48,814 nucleotides of DNA from an uncultured Lachnospiraceae bacterium (GCA_934339365.1 CAKRHW010000017.1:1-48814); one strand, 5' to 3'; numbered from the stretch's first letter, positions 18,701 to 27,134 are shown. Notes: generated by a model from the letters alone, not told the origin. Numbers and translations: made by a program.

Positions 18701-19066
18701 AGCTTTGCAACAACTCTTCCAGGACGTGCAGAAGCTACATACGGAACAAAGCAGACAGATGCAGCAAATACTATTAAGATTGTTGCAGGAGAAAGAGCGA
18801 AGTTTGGTGTAACTTATAATAGCAGCACGAAGAAGGCAGAAATTGCTATTCAGGATAGTGAAGGAAATAACATTACTTCAGATACAACATCGAATATTTC
18901 TATAAACATTAAGGTAAATGGTGTAGAAAAAGCCAGTGAAGTATTAACATTCAATAAGAATGGTGTAGCAACTTATACATTTACTGAGGCAGTTGCATCA
19001 GGTGCTACAATTTCTGTATCAGACAGTGATGGTAAATTAAAGGGAGAATATGTGGTAGCAAAGTAA
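15791..19066 (+). CDS. Large secreted Ig-like (BIG_2) repeat surface protein
   Basis: The 1091-residue protein has a signal peptide (residues about 1-36, hydrophobic MALASAMVLTTVA). A Lys/Thr-rich Ig-like unit follows (about 40-130), then a Pro/Thr linker (KPATKPSTNQQ) and at least two classical BIG_2 units (about 155-240, VTGVKPGTGTIKVTA; about 245-330, VKGIKSGNTTITATV). The remaining 750 residues are beta-rich modules I cannot name. There is no sorting signal or membrane anchor at the C-terminus; the early Lys-rich domain may bind wall polymer. Codon choice (AAG for Lys, ACA for Thr) differs from the neighbouring BspA-like gene and suggests strong expression, so it could be an abundant S-layer-like protein. 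That last point is inference. Confidence 0.8.
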   Translation: MRKNIFKDSKRWMTMALASAMVLTTVANNGVVAKAANAKAVKKVTVKIGKKNVTKKKITLVKGKSASLKVAVSPKSAKKSVSYKTSAKKFVTVNKKGKITAKKAGKAKITITVKGKNNKKKTTYVNVTVKNPVTKPATKPSTNQQPTQPAAEQEKKLSKITVTSELSTIDTTGQTQLKVVSATDGVAIAGVTYKSDNEQILTVDATGKVTGVKPGTGTIKVTARDAKGNEVSESISITVREKVDTTLSLNNTSIVLPENGIKTITALVGSQSSSKKVTWTSSDPSVASVQAGENNTGIVKGIKSGNTTITATVEGTNISKTCAVTVTSTSNAIRVTGAAQTEYNKVQVNFSRAVTAEEQKKLTFLLKSADGNEIEITEAEWASNGTSVVVNNSSAISAGMNTIEVRAEKNDVSIDENGNQASFTATAREVKKIEFVNKYLPVAMDADNKQLESKKVRVRFKALDNNNSQYEKVDPRDYTFSIKTNKGSFSLSESDISKTEKDAISFNVPSVANPDDQITITVSDNKGNKIGEGTYTFAYLSVDKVDIKGIKNNDQLYQDEENDQEKVLDCICYNNKGEVIDLLDGNYNKINVEVAKPDPNIYIDAINVYTKEIKVIVKKGAYTKKGEPVVLQINNTDGISRFSLEVRQQAIANKIEIKDKATAVIAGDKYEPAKLPITVYDQYGDVMPYEQLSIAKIKKSFEIFGGSEVEAKWNESALEIVEDNGNTYLQISGAPLVKTTDDPKKTASVNVRFVGKLAENEAEQASVFVTIKDARKPSKFLFNKDAAVATSLYQNESVTYKYEVQDQYGKVYEATPGEYAKLAEVKDRSELSDNLNVKFDYAKQTVTITADNLAPKGDSYDVKFGVKNNNDTSSYLKRTFGIKENFANLKVSFKDTKKKTYTAGEKITLKVEAVDKSGKTITSYNASNVQPFNTQQDGKNNLVAENGITFENGVAYIDVKASKATDAAYYSFATTLPGRAEATYGTKQTDAANTIKIVAGERAKFGVTYNSSTKKAEIAIQDSEGNNITSDTTSNISINIKVNGVEKASEVLTFNKNGVATYTFTEAVASGATISVSDSDGKLKGEYVVAK

Positions 19067-19109
19067 GAAAATGCTTAACAGTCTTCTTGTAAGATACGAA
19101 GAATAAAAT

Positions 19110-19162
19110 AAAAAGACTATCGCATTTACGAAGTTTCATTCGTAAAGCGATAGTCTTTTTTT
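19110..19162. terminator. Bidirectional terminator after the Ig-like protein
   Basis: AAAAGACTATCGC with ATTTACGA pairs with TCGTAAA and GCGATAGTCTTTT (one mismatch), flanked by T-rich sequence on both strands. It serves the plus-strand surface gene and the minus-strand degV gene. Confidence 0.9.
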
Positions 19163-19170
19163 ATAGGTGT

Positions 19171-20064
19171 TTAGTCAATTTCGTTACGATTTTTGCCCCA
19201 GAAAAATAGTGCAATTGTTCCAGGACCGGTATGACTTCCGATGGTTGTTCCAATCGAATTAATCTCTACTTTTCCGTCTAGATTTCGAAAGCGTTCTTCT
19301 ACTAATGCTGCAACAGCCTGTGCATCTTCGATGCAGGCAGATTCAGAAATATAGCATTTCCCGGAATAGTTTAATCCGTCTTTTGCATATTCTTCCATAC
19401 GGTCAACAATGGCACGAATAACTTTCTTTTTTGTACGGATTTTGCATTTTGGAATTAATTTGCCTTCTTTATCTACCATAAGAAGAGGGCAGATATTTAA
19501 TAAGCCTCCAATTGCACCGGCTGTTTTAGAGATTCTTCCACCTTTGATGTAGAATGTTAAATCAGTGGAAAAGAACCAGTGCTGCAACTCCAGACGGTGC
19601 TCACTGCCCCACTGATATACTTCGTTTATCGTCTTGCCTTCGTCTCTTAAATCTGCCAGACGATCCATAAGCAGACCATATCCGGAAGAGGCAGCAAGAG
19701 AATCAAGAATGAGAATGGTACGGTCCGGGTAGCGGTCCTGCAAAGTAGACTGGGCAATCATAGCAGAGTTGATGCTGCCGGAGATACCTGAGGAAAGACA
19801 TACATGTAAAATGTCTTTGCCTTCTTTTAAAAATGATTCAAAATATACTTCGTATTCTTCGGCATTTACCTGGGAAGTTTTGGTCTCGGCACCATTTGCC
19901 ATAGCTTTATAAAATTCTTCAATAGAAATACTTTTTCCTAAGTCATCATAATAATCTTTTCCGTCTAACTGAAAGTGGAAAGGAATAAAGGATATGTTTC
20001 GCTGTTGAAGATGACTGGCAGATAAATCAGCAGTAGAACAACAGCTCAGTACAAAATTATTCAT
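19171..20064 (-). CDS. DegV-family fatty-acid-binding protein
   Basis: The 297-residue product (start MNNFVLSCC, chosen for the ATGAGG ribosome site; the frame is open 54 codons further back) matches DegV. Motifs include CSTADLS, the TSQVNAEEYEVYF segment, LSSGISGSINSA, DSLAASSGYG and GGRISKTAG. DegV/FakB proteins bind a fatty acid and present it to the kinase FakA for incorporation into phospholipid. No fakA lies in the window. It has the same orientation as the upstream diguanylate cyclase, but a hairpin at 20161-20189 separates them. Confidence 0.88.
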   Translation of the reverse strand: MNNFVLSCCSTADLSASHLQQRNISFIPFHFQLDGKDYYDDLGKSISIEEFYKAMANGAETKTSQVNAEEYEVYFESFLKEGKDILHVCLSSGISGSINSAMIAQSTLQDRYPDRTILILDSLAASSGYGLLMDRLADLRDEGKTINEVYQWGSEHRLELQHWFFSTDLTFYIKGGRISKTAGAIGGLLNICPLLMVDKEGKLIPKCKIRTKKKVIRAIVDRMEEYAKDGLNYSGKCYISESACIEDAQAVAALVEERFRNLDGKVEINSIGTTIGSHTGPGTIALFFWGKNRNEID

Positions 20065-20160
20065 AAAAACCTCATTTCTGTGCTGTTCATAAAATTCGGG
20101 CAGAAGATAGTACAGCACAGCTATCGTCTGCATTTTTAGAATTTTGTTCTTATAGTTAAG

Positions 20161-20189
20161 GAAAAAGGCCATGATAATCATGACCTTTT
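20161..20189 (-). terminator. Terminator of the diguanylate cyclase gene
   Basis: On the minus strand AAGGTCATGA pairs with TCATGGCCTT (one G-U) around a short loop, followed by five T. Confidence 0.65.
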
Positions 20190-20231
20190 CTTGTACTATC
20201 ATAAATGATTTGTATGTTTTGTGCAATACTT

Positions 20232-23200
20232 TTATTCGAGTTCTAATAAATTGTAATCATTTTTTGTTTTCTTCTTTACCTCGTATAATTGTTCATCAGC
20301 TTTTTTGAAAGAAGAATCTAACGGATTCGAATTCGAAGCGATTACCGCACCGACACTGATGGATAAGTGAATGGTCTGATTCTCGAACTCAAAACTCCGG
20401 TCCATAGCCGATACTAAGTGCTTCAGAAATGCTTTCGCTTCCTCAGCTGATTGAAGCAATGGCATATAAAATACAAATTCATCACCACCATATCTTGCTA
20501 AAATGGCATGATCCTGGAAAACATTTTTCATTTCGGTAGCCAACAAACGTAAAGCTGCATCACCACCCTGATGTCCTAGTGTATCATTGACACGTTTGAA
20601 GTTATCTAAATCAAGAATTCCGTAAGCATATTTAGCATTCTTATTATTGGTTGCATGCAGACCTTCCACAACGCTGAAAAATCCGTTTCGATTAAATAAA
20701 TTCGTGAGAGGATCCCGTTCTGCTTTGTCTAAGATTTTTTGACGTTCATCCATTTCTTTCTGGATATTTACAATTTTACCAATGACCTGAATTAACTGAT
20801 GTTTGTCATTATATAATTTAGAAATAATCAGACGATACCAGATCTTATCACCGTTCTTATGCTGGAATAAAATATTTTTCATATTGGTTTTATCCTGTGA
20901 TTTTAATTCCATAAATGGCATGATAAAGGCATTTAATTCTGGATTATCATCGTTATATTCCCGGAGATTTAAATTTCCGCTGAAAGAGAAGAATTTATTA
21001 AACTTACGGTCAAAGTAAAGTTCGTTTTTCTCACAATTATAGTCAAACATATATTCATCCGTTAAATCAGAGAGCATACGATACCGTTTTGCATCGAGTT
21101 CGTGTCGTTTTGCATTTTTTGATTTCTCATGCATAATCCAGAGGATAATCGAAATTACTAAAACAAATACCAGTGAAATAACTAAAATAGTCTGAATTGG
21201 GTAGAGCTTAATCAGACGACGCAGACTTAAATTGTGAATGGTTGAATCCATATTGTCTAAAATCATAAGTTCTACTTTGGTATTTGAAATACTATACAGA
21301 CATTTATTACAGATGGCAATCATTCTGGCATCCGTATTCTGAGGGAAACCAAGATACATTCCATTTTCACTTGTAGTTGGAATAGTAGAAAGATTAGTAT
21401 AATCATCTTCTTTCATATAGTAGTTTGCTGTGTAGTAATTTGTAATTGTATAATCGCCTTTGCCGGAAGAAATACTTTTTAATATATTGGTATAATTCGA
21501 TTCATAACTGATATTATCTGTTCCATTAAAATAATCAGAGCGGTTTCCTTTTAGGGTTACAGCGTGTTTTTTGTCAATTTTGTCGATCTTAACATCGTTG
21601 TTTTTGATGATGACATTCGAGAAGTTCGCATAACTTTTTGATAGAAGAATGTCATCGGTATAAGCAGTTGTTTTTTCAATGCCGGCTAAGATGTCAATCT
21701 TTTTGGATTTTATGGCATCTACTAAGTCGTTGTAACTGTTATAGGCATAATAATCAAATTCAAACCCTGTCTGTTGTGCAATGATTTTGAAAATGTCAGA
21801 TGCAACACCAGAAAAATTATTTCCCTGTGAATATTGGAAAGGTGCAAAGTTGTTCAGGTATCCGACTTTTAATTTCTTATTGTTTTTGATGTAATCTTTT
21901 TCAGAAGAAGATAAATTTACATGGTAATCTTCGGACTGAATCTCATCAGAAGAAAAGGCAGGAACATCTTCCTGTGTCTTCATATCTGCGGTTCGCGAAC
22001 TCTCCCAGCGTTTATTCCAGTCATTCATAATATCTGTCATGGATTCGTTCGTTTTTCCTGCTCCTGCATCCATTACACGCTTTGCTTCTTTTCCGTCAGA
22101 GAAATTCAGTTTTGCAGAAAGTGCCTCATAAATACCGCCATTTGCATTCGATGCAATATGGTTGTAAGCAAGATTGACATCTTTCATCATGCTATATTCG
22201 TCTGGATAAGGATCCGTTTTTACAATGGAAAGAGTCTCATTATCTAATGCGTATCCAGATTCGTTGATCATAAAATCTATGTAATTTTTTGCTTCTGTTT
22301 TATGAGCACTTTTTTTATTCAGACCATAACAGTAGTCGGTTGTGATGGTAGAATACTGCTTTCCATCAATCGTACAAGGGAAAGGCATAAAACTAACATC
22401 ATTTCCATTTTTTCCTGCATTTTTAAACTGGGATAGCGCCCAGGAACCTAATGCGACACAACCAATTTTTCCTTCATTAAGAAGCTTTTTGGATTTTTCC
22501 CAGTCGCCTTCTCCAATATTATCTTCACATAATCCCTGATTTACAATCTCATAAAGCAAATTATACACTTCATAATGAGAAGAAGTTTTCTTAAATGGAT
22601 TCTTTTCATTTACAAATCCGTTTTTCATATAATCCGGATCACCTGTGGTATCAATAAAAGGAAAAGTCTCCCAGATATTTAATGCCCAGTCTGATACGTA
22701 ATTGGTATAAAACGGAGTTGCATCGGTATAATCTTTGATATTTTGTAAATCGGCTAAAAATTCATCGGTTGATTTCGGAAGTGAAGTAATGCCTGCTTTT
22801 TCAAAGACAGCTTTGTTATAAACAAATCCAGATAAATAAGCATACGATGGAATCCCGTATACTTTAGAACCATCTCTTTTGGCCTGCTCTAAATAATTAT
22901 ATTTGGCAGATAAATCGGATGCATCTCCTAATACATCAAAGTAAGTAGGATATTCATTGCTTGGAAGACTGCCCGGAATATAAACAACATCAGGGAAATT
23001 CCCGGATTCAATTAATTCTTTGGATTTGGTCTCGTAGTCATCATAGGAGATATAAGATACCTCTACATTAGGATAGCGGCTCTCGTATAATTGCTTGTAT
23101 TTATCCATCTCCTGAGGGGTCTTGTTAATCATAACGGAAATCTTGACCTTATTCGTATTCACCGGAGTGGCTGCAAATATAAAACTGGGGGACCGAAAAG

Positions 23201-23291
23201 CGAATGCTTCGAATAAAAAAGATAAAATACAAAGAAAAATAAGAATTCTTTTGTGATGTGATTGTAAACTGTGCGTTCTCTTCAAATTCAT
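20232..23291 (-). CDS. Diguanylate cyclase with two periplasmic-binding-type sensor domains (SBP_1 + SBP_3 + PAS-like + GGDEF)
   Basis: The 1019-residue start MNLKRTHSLQ is chosen for its GAATGAGG ribosome site. Domains in order: signal/membrane anchor (about 14-36); family 1 extracellular solute-binding fold (about 45-430; VKISVMINKTPQEM, PDVVYIPGS, GCVALGSWA); amino-acid-type SBP_bac_3 fold (about 455-680; LKVGYLNNFAPFQYS, KIDILAGIEKT); one membrane helix (about 690-713, TILVISLVFVLVISIILW); PAS-like domain (about 730-850); and GGDEF (about 855-1019) with intact YGGDEF at 935-939. The inhibitory RxxD site is absent. It should make c-di-GMP in response to extracellular sugar- and amino-acid-like ligands. 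Fusing two different binding-protein types in one cyclase is uncommon. Confidence 0.85.
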   Translation of the reverse strand: MNLKRTHSLQSHHKRILIFLCILSFLFEAFAFRSPSFIFAATPVNTNKVKISVMINKTPQEMDKYKQLYESRYPNVEVSYISYDDYETKSKELIESGNFPDVVYIPGSLPSNEYPTYFDVLGDASDLSAKYNYLEQAKRDGSKVYGIPSYAYLSGFVYNKAVFEKAGITSLPKSTDEFLADLQNIKDYTDATPFYTNYVSDWALNIWETFPFIDTTGDPDYMKNGFVNEKNPFKKTSSHYEVYNLLYEIVNQGLCEDNIGEGDWEKSKKLLNEGKIGCVALGSWALSQFKNAGKNGNDVSFMPFPCTIDGKQYSTITTDYCYGLNKKSAHKTEAKNYIDFMINESGYALDNETLSIVKTDPYPDEYSMMKDVNLAYNHIASNANGGIYEALSAKLNFSDGKEAKRVMDAGAGKTNESMTDIMNDWNKRWESSRTADMKTQEDVPAFSSDEIQSEDYHVNLSSSEKDYIKNNKKLKVGYLNNFAPFQYSQGNNFSGVASDIFKIIAQQTGFEFDYYAYNSYNDLVDAIKSKKIDILAGIEKTTAYTDDILLSKSYANFSNVIIKNNDVKIDKIDKKHAVTLKGNRSDYFNGTDNISYESNYTNILKSISSGKGDYTITNYYTANYYMKEDDYTNLSTIPTTSENGMYLGFPQNTDARMIAICNKCLYSISNTKVELMILDNMDSTIHNLSLRRLIKLYPIQTILVISLVFVLVISIILWIMHEKSKNAKRHELDAKRYRMLSDLTDEYMFDYNCEKNELYFDRKFNKFFSFSGNLNLREYNDDNPELNAFIMPFMELKSQDKTNMKNILFQHKNGDKIWYRLIISKLYNDKHQLIQVIGKIVNIQKEMDERQKILDKAERDPLTNLFNRNGFFSVVEGLHATNNKNAKYAYGILDLDNFKRVNDTLGHQGGDAALRLLATEMKNVFQDHAILARYGGDEFVFYMPLLQSAEEAKAFLKHLVSAMDRSFEFENQTIHLSISVGAVIASNSNPLDSSFKKADEQLYEVKKKTKNDYNLLELE

Positions 23292-23342
23292 ACTAGCCTC
23301 ATTCCTGTGCTGCATAGAGTGAGTGAACATGCAAAATGTCGC

Positions 23343-23364
23343 AACACTAACATATTGCAGTGTT
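23343..23364. repeat. Inverted repeat upstream of the diguanylate cyclase gene
   Basis: AACACT (23343-23348) and AGTGTT (23359-23364) flank 10 bp, about 52 bp before the cyclase start codon. It could be an operator or leader hairpin; no partner is known. Confidence 0.35.
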
Positions 23365-23570
23365 ACAAAAAATATGTTTTAATTTGTTGCTCTATAAACA
23401 TTATAACATTACAGTCGAAAAATGAAAAGGGATAAATAATATATTTTGTACAAAAAAAGATGGCTTTCCTAATATTCTAATAAAATTGTAATAATAAAAG
23501 ATGGATAAATGCTATATAACTAATAATAGTCATAACTTCTTTGCGTTAGCAAAAAATGATAAAAGTTCTT

Positions 23571-23614
23571 CTTGACGGATAATGCGTAGTGGTGGTAAAC
23601 TACCGTTAGTCAAG
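23571..23614 (+). other. Strong imperfect hairpin upstream of the feo promoter
   Basis: CTTGAC (23571-23576) pairs with GTCAAG (23609-23614); inside, TAA/TTA, C/G and GTAGT/ACTAC continue the stem with small bulges around the loop GGTGGTAA, about 15 pairs in all. It lies 30 bp before the -35 of the feo promoter, so it is in the mRNA only if transcription starts further up (possible -10 near 23513). It matches no riboswitch family I recognise. The rest of 23331-23777 is A/T-rich with no ORF. Confidence 0.4.
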
Positions 23615-23644
23615 GCTTATTGATAAAGATACTCACTAGCAATG

Positions 23645-23676
23645 TTGACTTCTAATAATAGTTAGAATATACTAAC
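23645..23676 (+). promoter_or_regulatory. feo promoter with GTTAG-N6-CTAAC operator
   Basis: TTGACT (23645-23650), 17 bp spacer, TATACT (23668-23673). The perfect palindrome GTTAGAATATACTAAC (23661-23676) covers the -10, so a bound protein would block RNA polymerase. The same 16-bp pattern recurs at 43345, 45023, 47657 and 48064. Confidence 0.75.
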
Positions 23677-23786
23677 AAAGGAAAAATAATCAATATCAAT
23701 AAGCAAATATTGGTGTTTCTAGGAGGACTAGATTAGAAGCGACTACAAAAGAGAAATACAGGACAAAGAAAGGAAGGATGCTTTTG

Positions 23787-23996
23787 ATGCCATTATCAAT
23801 GACGAAAACAGGGGAAGAGAATGTGATTATAAAAGTCGGAGGAAAAGAAGAAACCAGAAAATTCTTAGAAAACCTCGGATTTGTAGCCGGTGGAACTGTA
23901 ACTGTTATTTCAGAGATGAACGGGAATCTGATTGTGGATGTGAAAGGATCCCGCGTTGCAGTTGGAAAAGATATGGCAAATCATATCCTGGTTTAA
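23787..23996 (+). CDS. feoA: FeoA-family ferrous iron transport accessory protein (first copy)
   Basis: The 69-residue SH3-like protein begins MPLSMTKTGE; this ATG lies 9 bp after AGGAAGG, while an in-frame ATG at 23778 abuts it. The motif VGGKEETRKFLENLGFVAGGTVTVI is split by family-typical glycines, followed by VDVKGSRVAVGKDMA. FeoA is thought to bind FeoB in the cytoplasm and modulate Fe2+ transport. It is the first gene of feoA-feoA-feoB-peptide-fur, behind the operator-bearing promoter. Confidence 0.9.
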   Translation: MPLSMTKTGEENVIIKVGGKEETRKFLENLGFVAGGTVTVISEMNGNLIVDVKGSRVAVGKDMANHILV

Positions 23997-24071
23997 GTAG
24001 GATAGCGGATAGGAAGATGACATATACACAGAGGACGCTGTGTAAGATTATTGAGAAAGAGAGGACATGAA

Positions 24072-24293
24072 ATGAAAACTTTAAAGGATATTTCATGTGG
24101 TCAGACCGTTAAAGTAACAAAGATTACGGGAACTGGACCAGTAAGAAGACGTATTATGGATATGGGAATCACAAAAGGAGTTACCATTTATGTAAGAAAA
24201 GTTGCTCCACTTGGAGATCCTGTGGAAGTAACGGTTCGAGGATATGAATTATCTTTGAGAAAAGGCGATGCAGAGATGATTATTGTAGAATAA
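24072..24293 (+). CDS. feoA: FeoA-family protein (second copy)
   Basis: The 73-residue product begins MKTLKDISCGQ after AGAGAGGACATGAA. Family motifs are GTGPVRRRIMDMGITKGV, LGDPVEVTVRGYELSLRKGDA and a C-terminal IIVE. The two FeoA copies differ clearly, so they are an old duplication and may act as distinct partners of FeoB. About 75 bp separates it from the first copy and 96 bp from feoB. Confidence 0.92.
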   Translation: MKTLKDISCGQTVKVTKITGTGPVRRRIMDMGITKGVTIYVRKVAPLGDPVEVTVRGYELSLRKGDAEMIIVE

Positions 24294-24389
24294 TCAGGAT
24301 TTATCTTTTGGTGTTTGCACTATGTCACCGAAAGAAAAAAAGTTATGAAATATTTAAGTGAAGATACATAGTGCAGAAATGAGGTTAAT

Positions 24390-26918
24390 ATGGCAATTAA
24401 GATTGCGTTAGCAGGTAATCCAAACTGCGGTAAGACGACACTGTTTAATGCTTTGACAGGTTCGAACCAATTTGTTGGAAACTGGCCGGGTGTTACAGTT
24501 GAGAAGAAGGAAGGAAAGTTAAAGAAGGCATATCGTAAAAATGATTCAGAAGAAGTTGTAATCATGGATTTGCCAGGTATTTATTCTTTATCTCCATATA
24601 CATTAGAGGAGGTAGTTGCAAGAAATTATTTAATTAATGAGCGCCCGGATGCAATCATTAATATCGTAGACGGAACGAATATTGAAAGAAACCTTTACCT
24701 GTCTACACAGATTATGGAACTTGGAATTCCGGTGATCATGGCTGTTAATATGATGGATATGTTAGAAAAATCCGGTGATAAGATTAACATTTCTGCTTTA
24801 TCAAAGAGTCTTGGATGTGAGGTCGTTGAGATTTCAGCATTAAAAGCTACTGGAATTGATAAGTTAACAGCACAGGCAATTAAGCTTGCAAAACAAAAGA
24901 AAAACAATGCAATTGTACATGAATTTGCAAGTGAAGTGGAATCTGTACTTGAAGAAGTGGAAGCACGTTTAGGAAGCGATATTCCACAGGAACAAAAGAG
25001 ATTCTTTGCAATCAAACTGATTGAGAAAGATGATAAGATTCGTGAGCAGATGAAGAATGCACCGGATGTTTCGGGTGAGATTAAGAAGTTAGAAGATGCA
25101 TTCGATGATGATACAGAAAGTATCATTACGAATGAACGTTATGTTTACATTTCATCTGTCATTGATAAATGTTTACAGAAAAAGTCAGGAAAAGACGGAC
25201 ATAAGAAACTTACCACATCTGATAAGATTGATAAGGTTGTTACAAACCGCTGGCTTGCACTTCCAATCTTTGCAGTTGTAATGTTCCTTGTTTACTTTAT
25301 TTCGGTATCAACTGTCGGTGGATGGGCAACTGACTGGGCAAATGATGGTGTATTCGGAGACGGATGGCATTTATTTGGAATTGGAAGTTCTGCATATGAA
25401 GAAGATGCAGGAAACTTTGATACCGCATCTCAGGAAATTGACGCATTTATTGATGGCGCAAAAGATGCAGGTGTTGATGTAGATCAGTACGTAGAACTTC
25501 GTGGAGACGAAGAAGCAGATGAAGCAGATTTAAAAGCTGCAGAAGAAAAATTCCTTTCAGACAGCAAAGTACAGAATTTAAAAGTAAATGCTGACATTGA
25601 AGATGAAGAAGGTGAAGTAACAGAAACAATTCCTGTTGACAAGACAGAATTTGAAAAAGCATTAGAAGTTGAGGAACCAGATCCTGTTGATTATGGTGTA
25701 TGGATTAAGGGTGTTCCGGTATTGATTGAAAGTGGATTAGATGCGATTCATTGTGCAGACTGGTTAAAAGGATTAATCCTTGATGGTATTGTTGCCGGTG
25801 TTGGTGCAGTTTTAGGTTTCGTTCCACAGATGCTGGTATTATTTATCTTCCTTGCTTTCTTAGAGGCTTGTGGATATATGGCCAGAGTTGCATTTATCAT
25901 GGACCGTATCTTTAGAAAATTCGGTTTATCTGGTAAATCATTTATTCCTATGTTAATTGGTAGTGGTTGTGGTGTTCCTGGTATTATGGCTTCTCGTACC
26001 ATTGAGAATGACAGAGACCGTAAGATGACAATTATGACAACAACATTTGTACCTTGTGGTGCAAAACTTCCAATTATTGCATTGATTGCAGGTGCATTCT
26101 TTAATAATTCAGGATGGGTTGCAACAAGTGCATATTTTGTTGGTGTAGCAGCTATTATCTGCTCAGGTATCATTTTAAAGAAAACAAAGATGTTCTCAGG
26201 AGAACCGGCACCATTCGTTATGGAGCTTCCTGCATATCATTTACCAACAGTTGGAAATGTACTTAGAAGTATGTGGGAGAGAGCATGGTCATTTATTAAA
26301 AAAGCTGGTACAATTATTTTACTTTCAACAATCGTATTATGGTTCTTAATGAGATTCGGATGGATTGATGGTAAGTTCGGAATGTTAGAAGAAGACCAGT
26401 TAAATGACAGTATTCTTGCTGCTATTGGTAGTGCAATCGCTCCAATTTTCAAACCACTTGGATGGGGAGACTGGAAGATGGCAGTTGCAGCGGTAACCGG
26501 TTTAATTGCAAAAGAGAACGTAGTAGGTACATTTGGTATCTTATTCGGATTTGGTGAAGTTGCAGAAAATGGTAACCAGATCTGGGGAGAATTAGCAGGA
26601 AGCTTAACAGCAGTTGCAGCTTATTCATTCCTTGTATTTAACTTATTATGTGCTCCATGTTTCGCAGCGATGGGTGCAATCAAGAGAGAGATGAACAGTG
26701 CGAGATGGTTCTGGTTTGCCGTAGGTTATCAGACAGTTCTTGCTTATGTAGTTTCTTTATGTATCTATCAGATCGGAACATTAATTTCAGCAGGAACATT
26801 CGGTGTTGGAACTGTCATTTCAATTGTACTTATCATTGGATTTATTTACTTATTGTTCAGGCCATATAAGGAAAGCAATACATTAGATGTAAAAATGAAG
26901 AATACAGCAAAAGCCTAG
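24390..26918 (+). CDS. feoB: Ferrous iron transporter FeoB with acidic loop insertion
   Basis: The 842-residue protein has an N-terminal G domain (about 1-165) with G1 GNPNCGKTT, G3 DLPGIYSL and G4 NMMD, a helical spacer domain, and a membrane region of about eight to ten helices with two Gate motifs (GSGCGVPGIMASRT near 528; PCGAKLPI near 555). Between the first membrane helix (LPIFAVVMFLVYFISVSTVG) and the WLKGLILDGIVAGVGAVLGF block, about residues 320-437 form an acidic, low-complexity insert that ordinary FeoB proteins lack at this size. The protein imports Fe2+ under anaerobic conditions. It is the core of this operon. Confidence 0.95.
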   Translation: MAIKIALAGNPNCGKTTLFNALTGSNQFVGNWPGVTVEKKEGKLKKAYRKNDSEEVVIMDLPGIYSLSPYTLEEVVARNYLINERPDAIINIVDGTNIERNLYLSTQIMELGIPVIMAVNMMDMLEKSGDKINISALSKSLGCEVVEISALKATGIDKLTAQAIKLAKQKKNNAIVHEFASEVESVLEEVEARLGSDIPQEQKRFFAIKLIEKDDKIREQMKNAPDVSGEIKKLEDAFDDDTESIITNERYVYISSVIDKCLQKKSGKDGHKKLTTSDKIDKVVTNRWLALPIFAVVMFLVYFISVSTVGGWATDWANDGVFGDGWHLFGIGSSAYEEDAGNFDTASQEIDAFIDGAKDAGVDVDQYVELRGDEEADEADLKAAEEKFLSDSKVQNLKVNADIEDEEGEVTETIPVDKTEFEKALEVEEPDPVDYGVWIKGVPVLIESGLDAIHCADWLKGLILDGIVAGVGAVLGFVPQMLVLFIFLAFLEACGYMARVAFIMDRIFRKFGLSGKSFIPMLIGSGCGVPGIMASRTIENDRDRKMTIMTTTFVPCGAKLPIIALIAGAFFNNSGWVATSAYFVGVAAIICSGIILKKTKMFSGEPAPFVMELPAYHLPTVGNVLRSMWERAWSFIKKAGTIILLSTIVLWFLMRFGWIDGKFGMLEEDQLNDSILAAIGSAIAPIFKPLGWGDWKMAVAAVTGLIAKENVVGTFGILFGFGEVAENGNQIWGELAGSLTAVAAYSFLVFNLLCAPCFAAMGAIKREMNSARWFWFAVGYQTVLAYVVSLCIYQIGTLISAGTFGVGTVISIVLIIGFIYLLFRPYKESNTLDVKMKNTAKA

Positions 26919-26975
26919 CATTCATAGAGCCACAAGCTGATTCTTCAGAGGATAGATAAGAATGGAGGCTTTATT

Positions 26976-27116
26976 ATGAATTTGGGCACAATCGTTGTTT
27001 TGTGTATTTTAGCAGTAATCGTGTTTTTCATTATTCGAAGCATGGTACATGATAAAAAGAGTGGGAAATCTATATGTGGAGGAGACTGCTCAAAATGCGG
27101 AAAACACTGCGGATAG
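26976..27116 (+). CDS. FeoB-associated Cys-rich membrane peptide
   Basis: The 46-residue ORF starts MNLGTIVVLC after AATGGAGG. One membrane helix (about 4-21) leads to a cytoplasmic tail ending ICGGDCSKCGKHCG with four cysteines. Peptides of this type are commonly found directly after feoB in Clostridia and are thought to play a FeoC-like role, perhaps sensing iron or stabilising FeoB. Position, 57 bp after feoB and 19 bp before the Fur gene, supports the call. Confidence 0.88.
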   Translation: MNLGTIVVLCILAVIVFFIIRSMVHDKKSGKSICGGDCSKCGKHCG

Positions 27117-27134
27117 AAAAGTGAGGTTAATAAT

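Noticed and set aside
23661..23676. Rex (redox) operator as identity of the GTTAG palindrome
   Set aside because: Rex sites have TTGTTAA halves with closer spacing; the fixed G and C at the inner ends and N6 gap differ, and no rex gene is in the window.
23331..23777. Metal-sensing riboswitch (NiCo/czcD type) upstream of feo
   Set aside because: The region has a hairpin but none of the conserved purine-rich junction sequences; the palindrome at the promoter explains regulation better.
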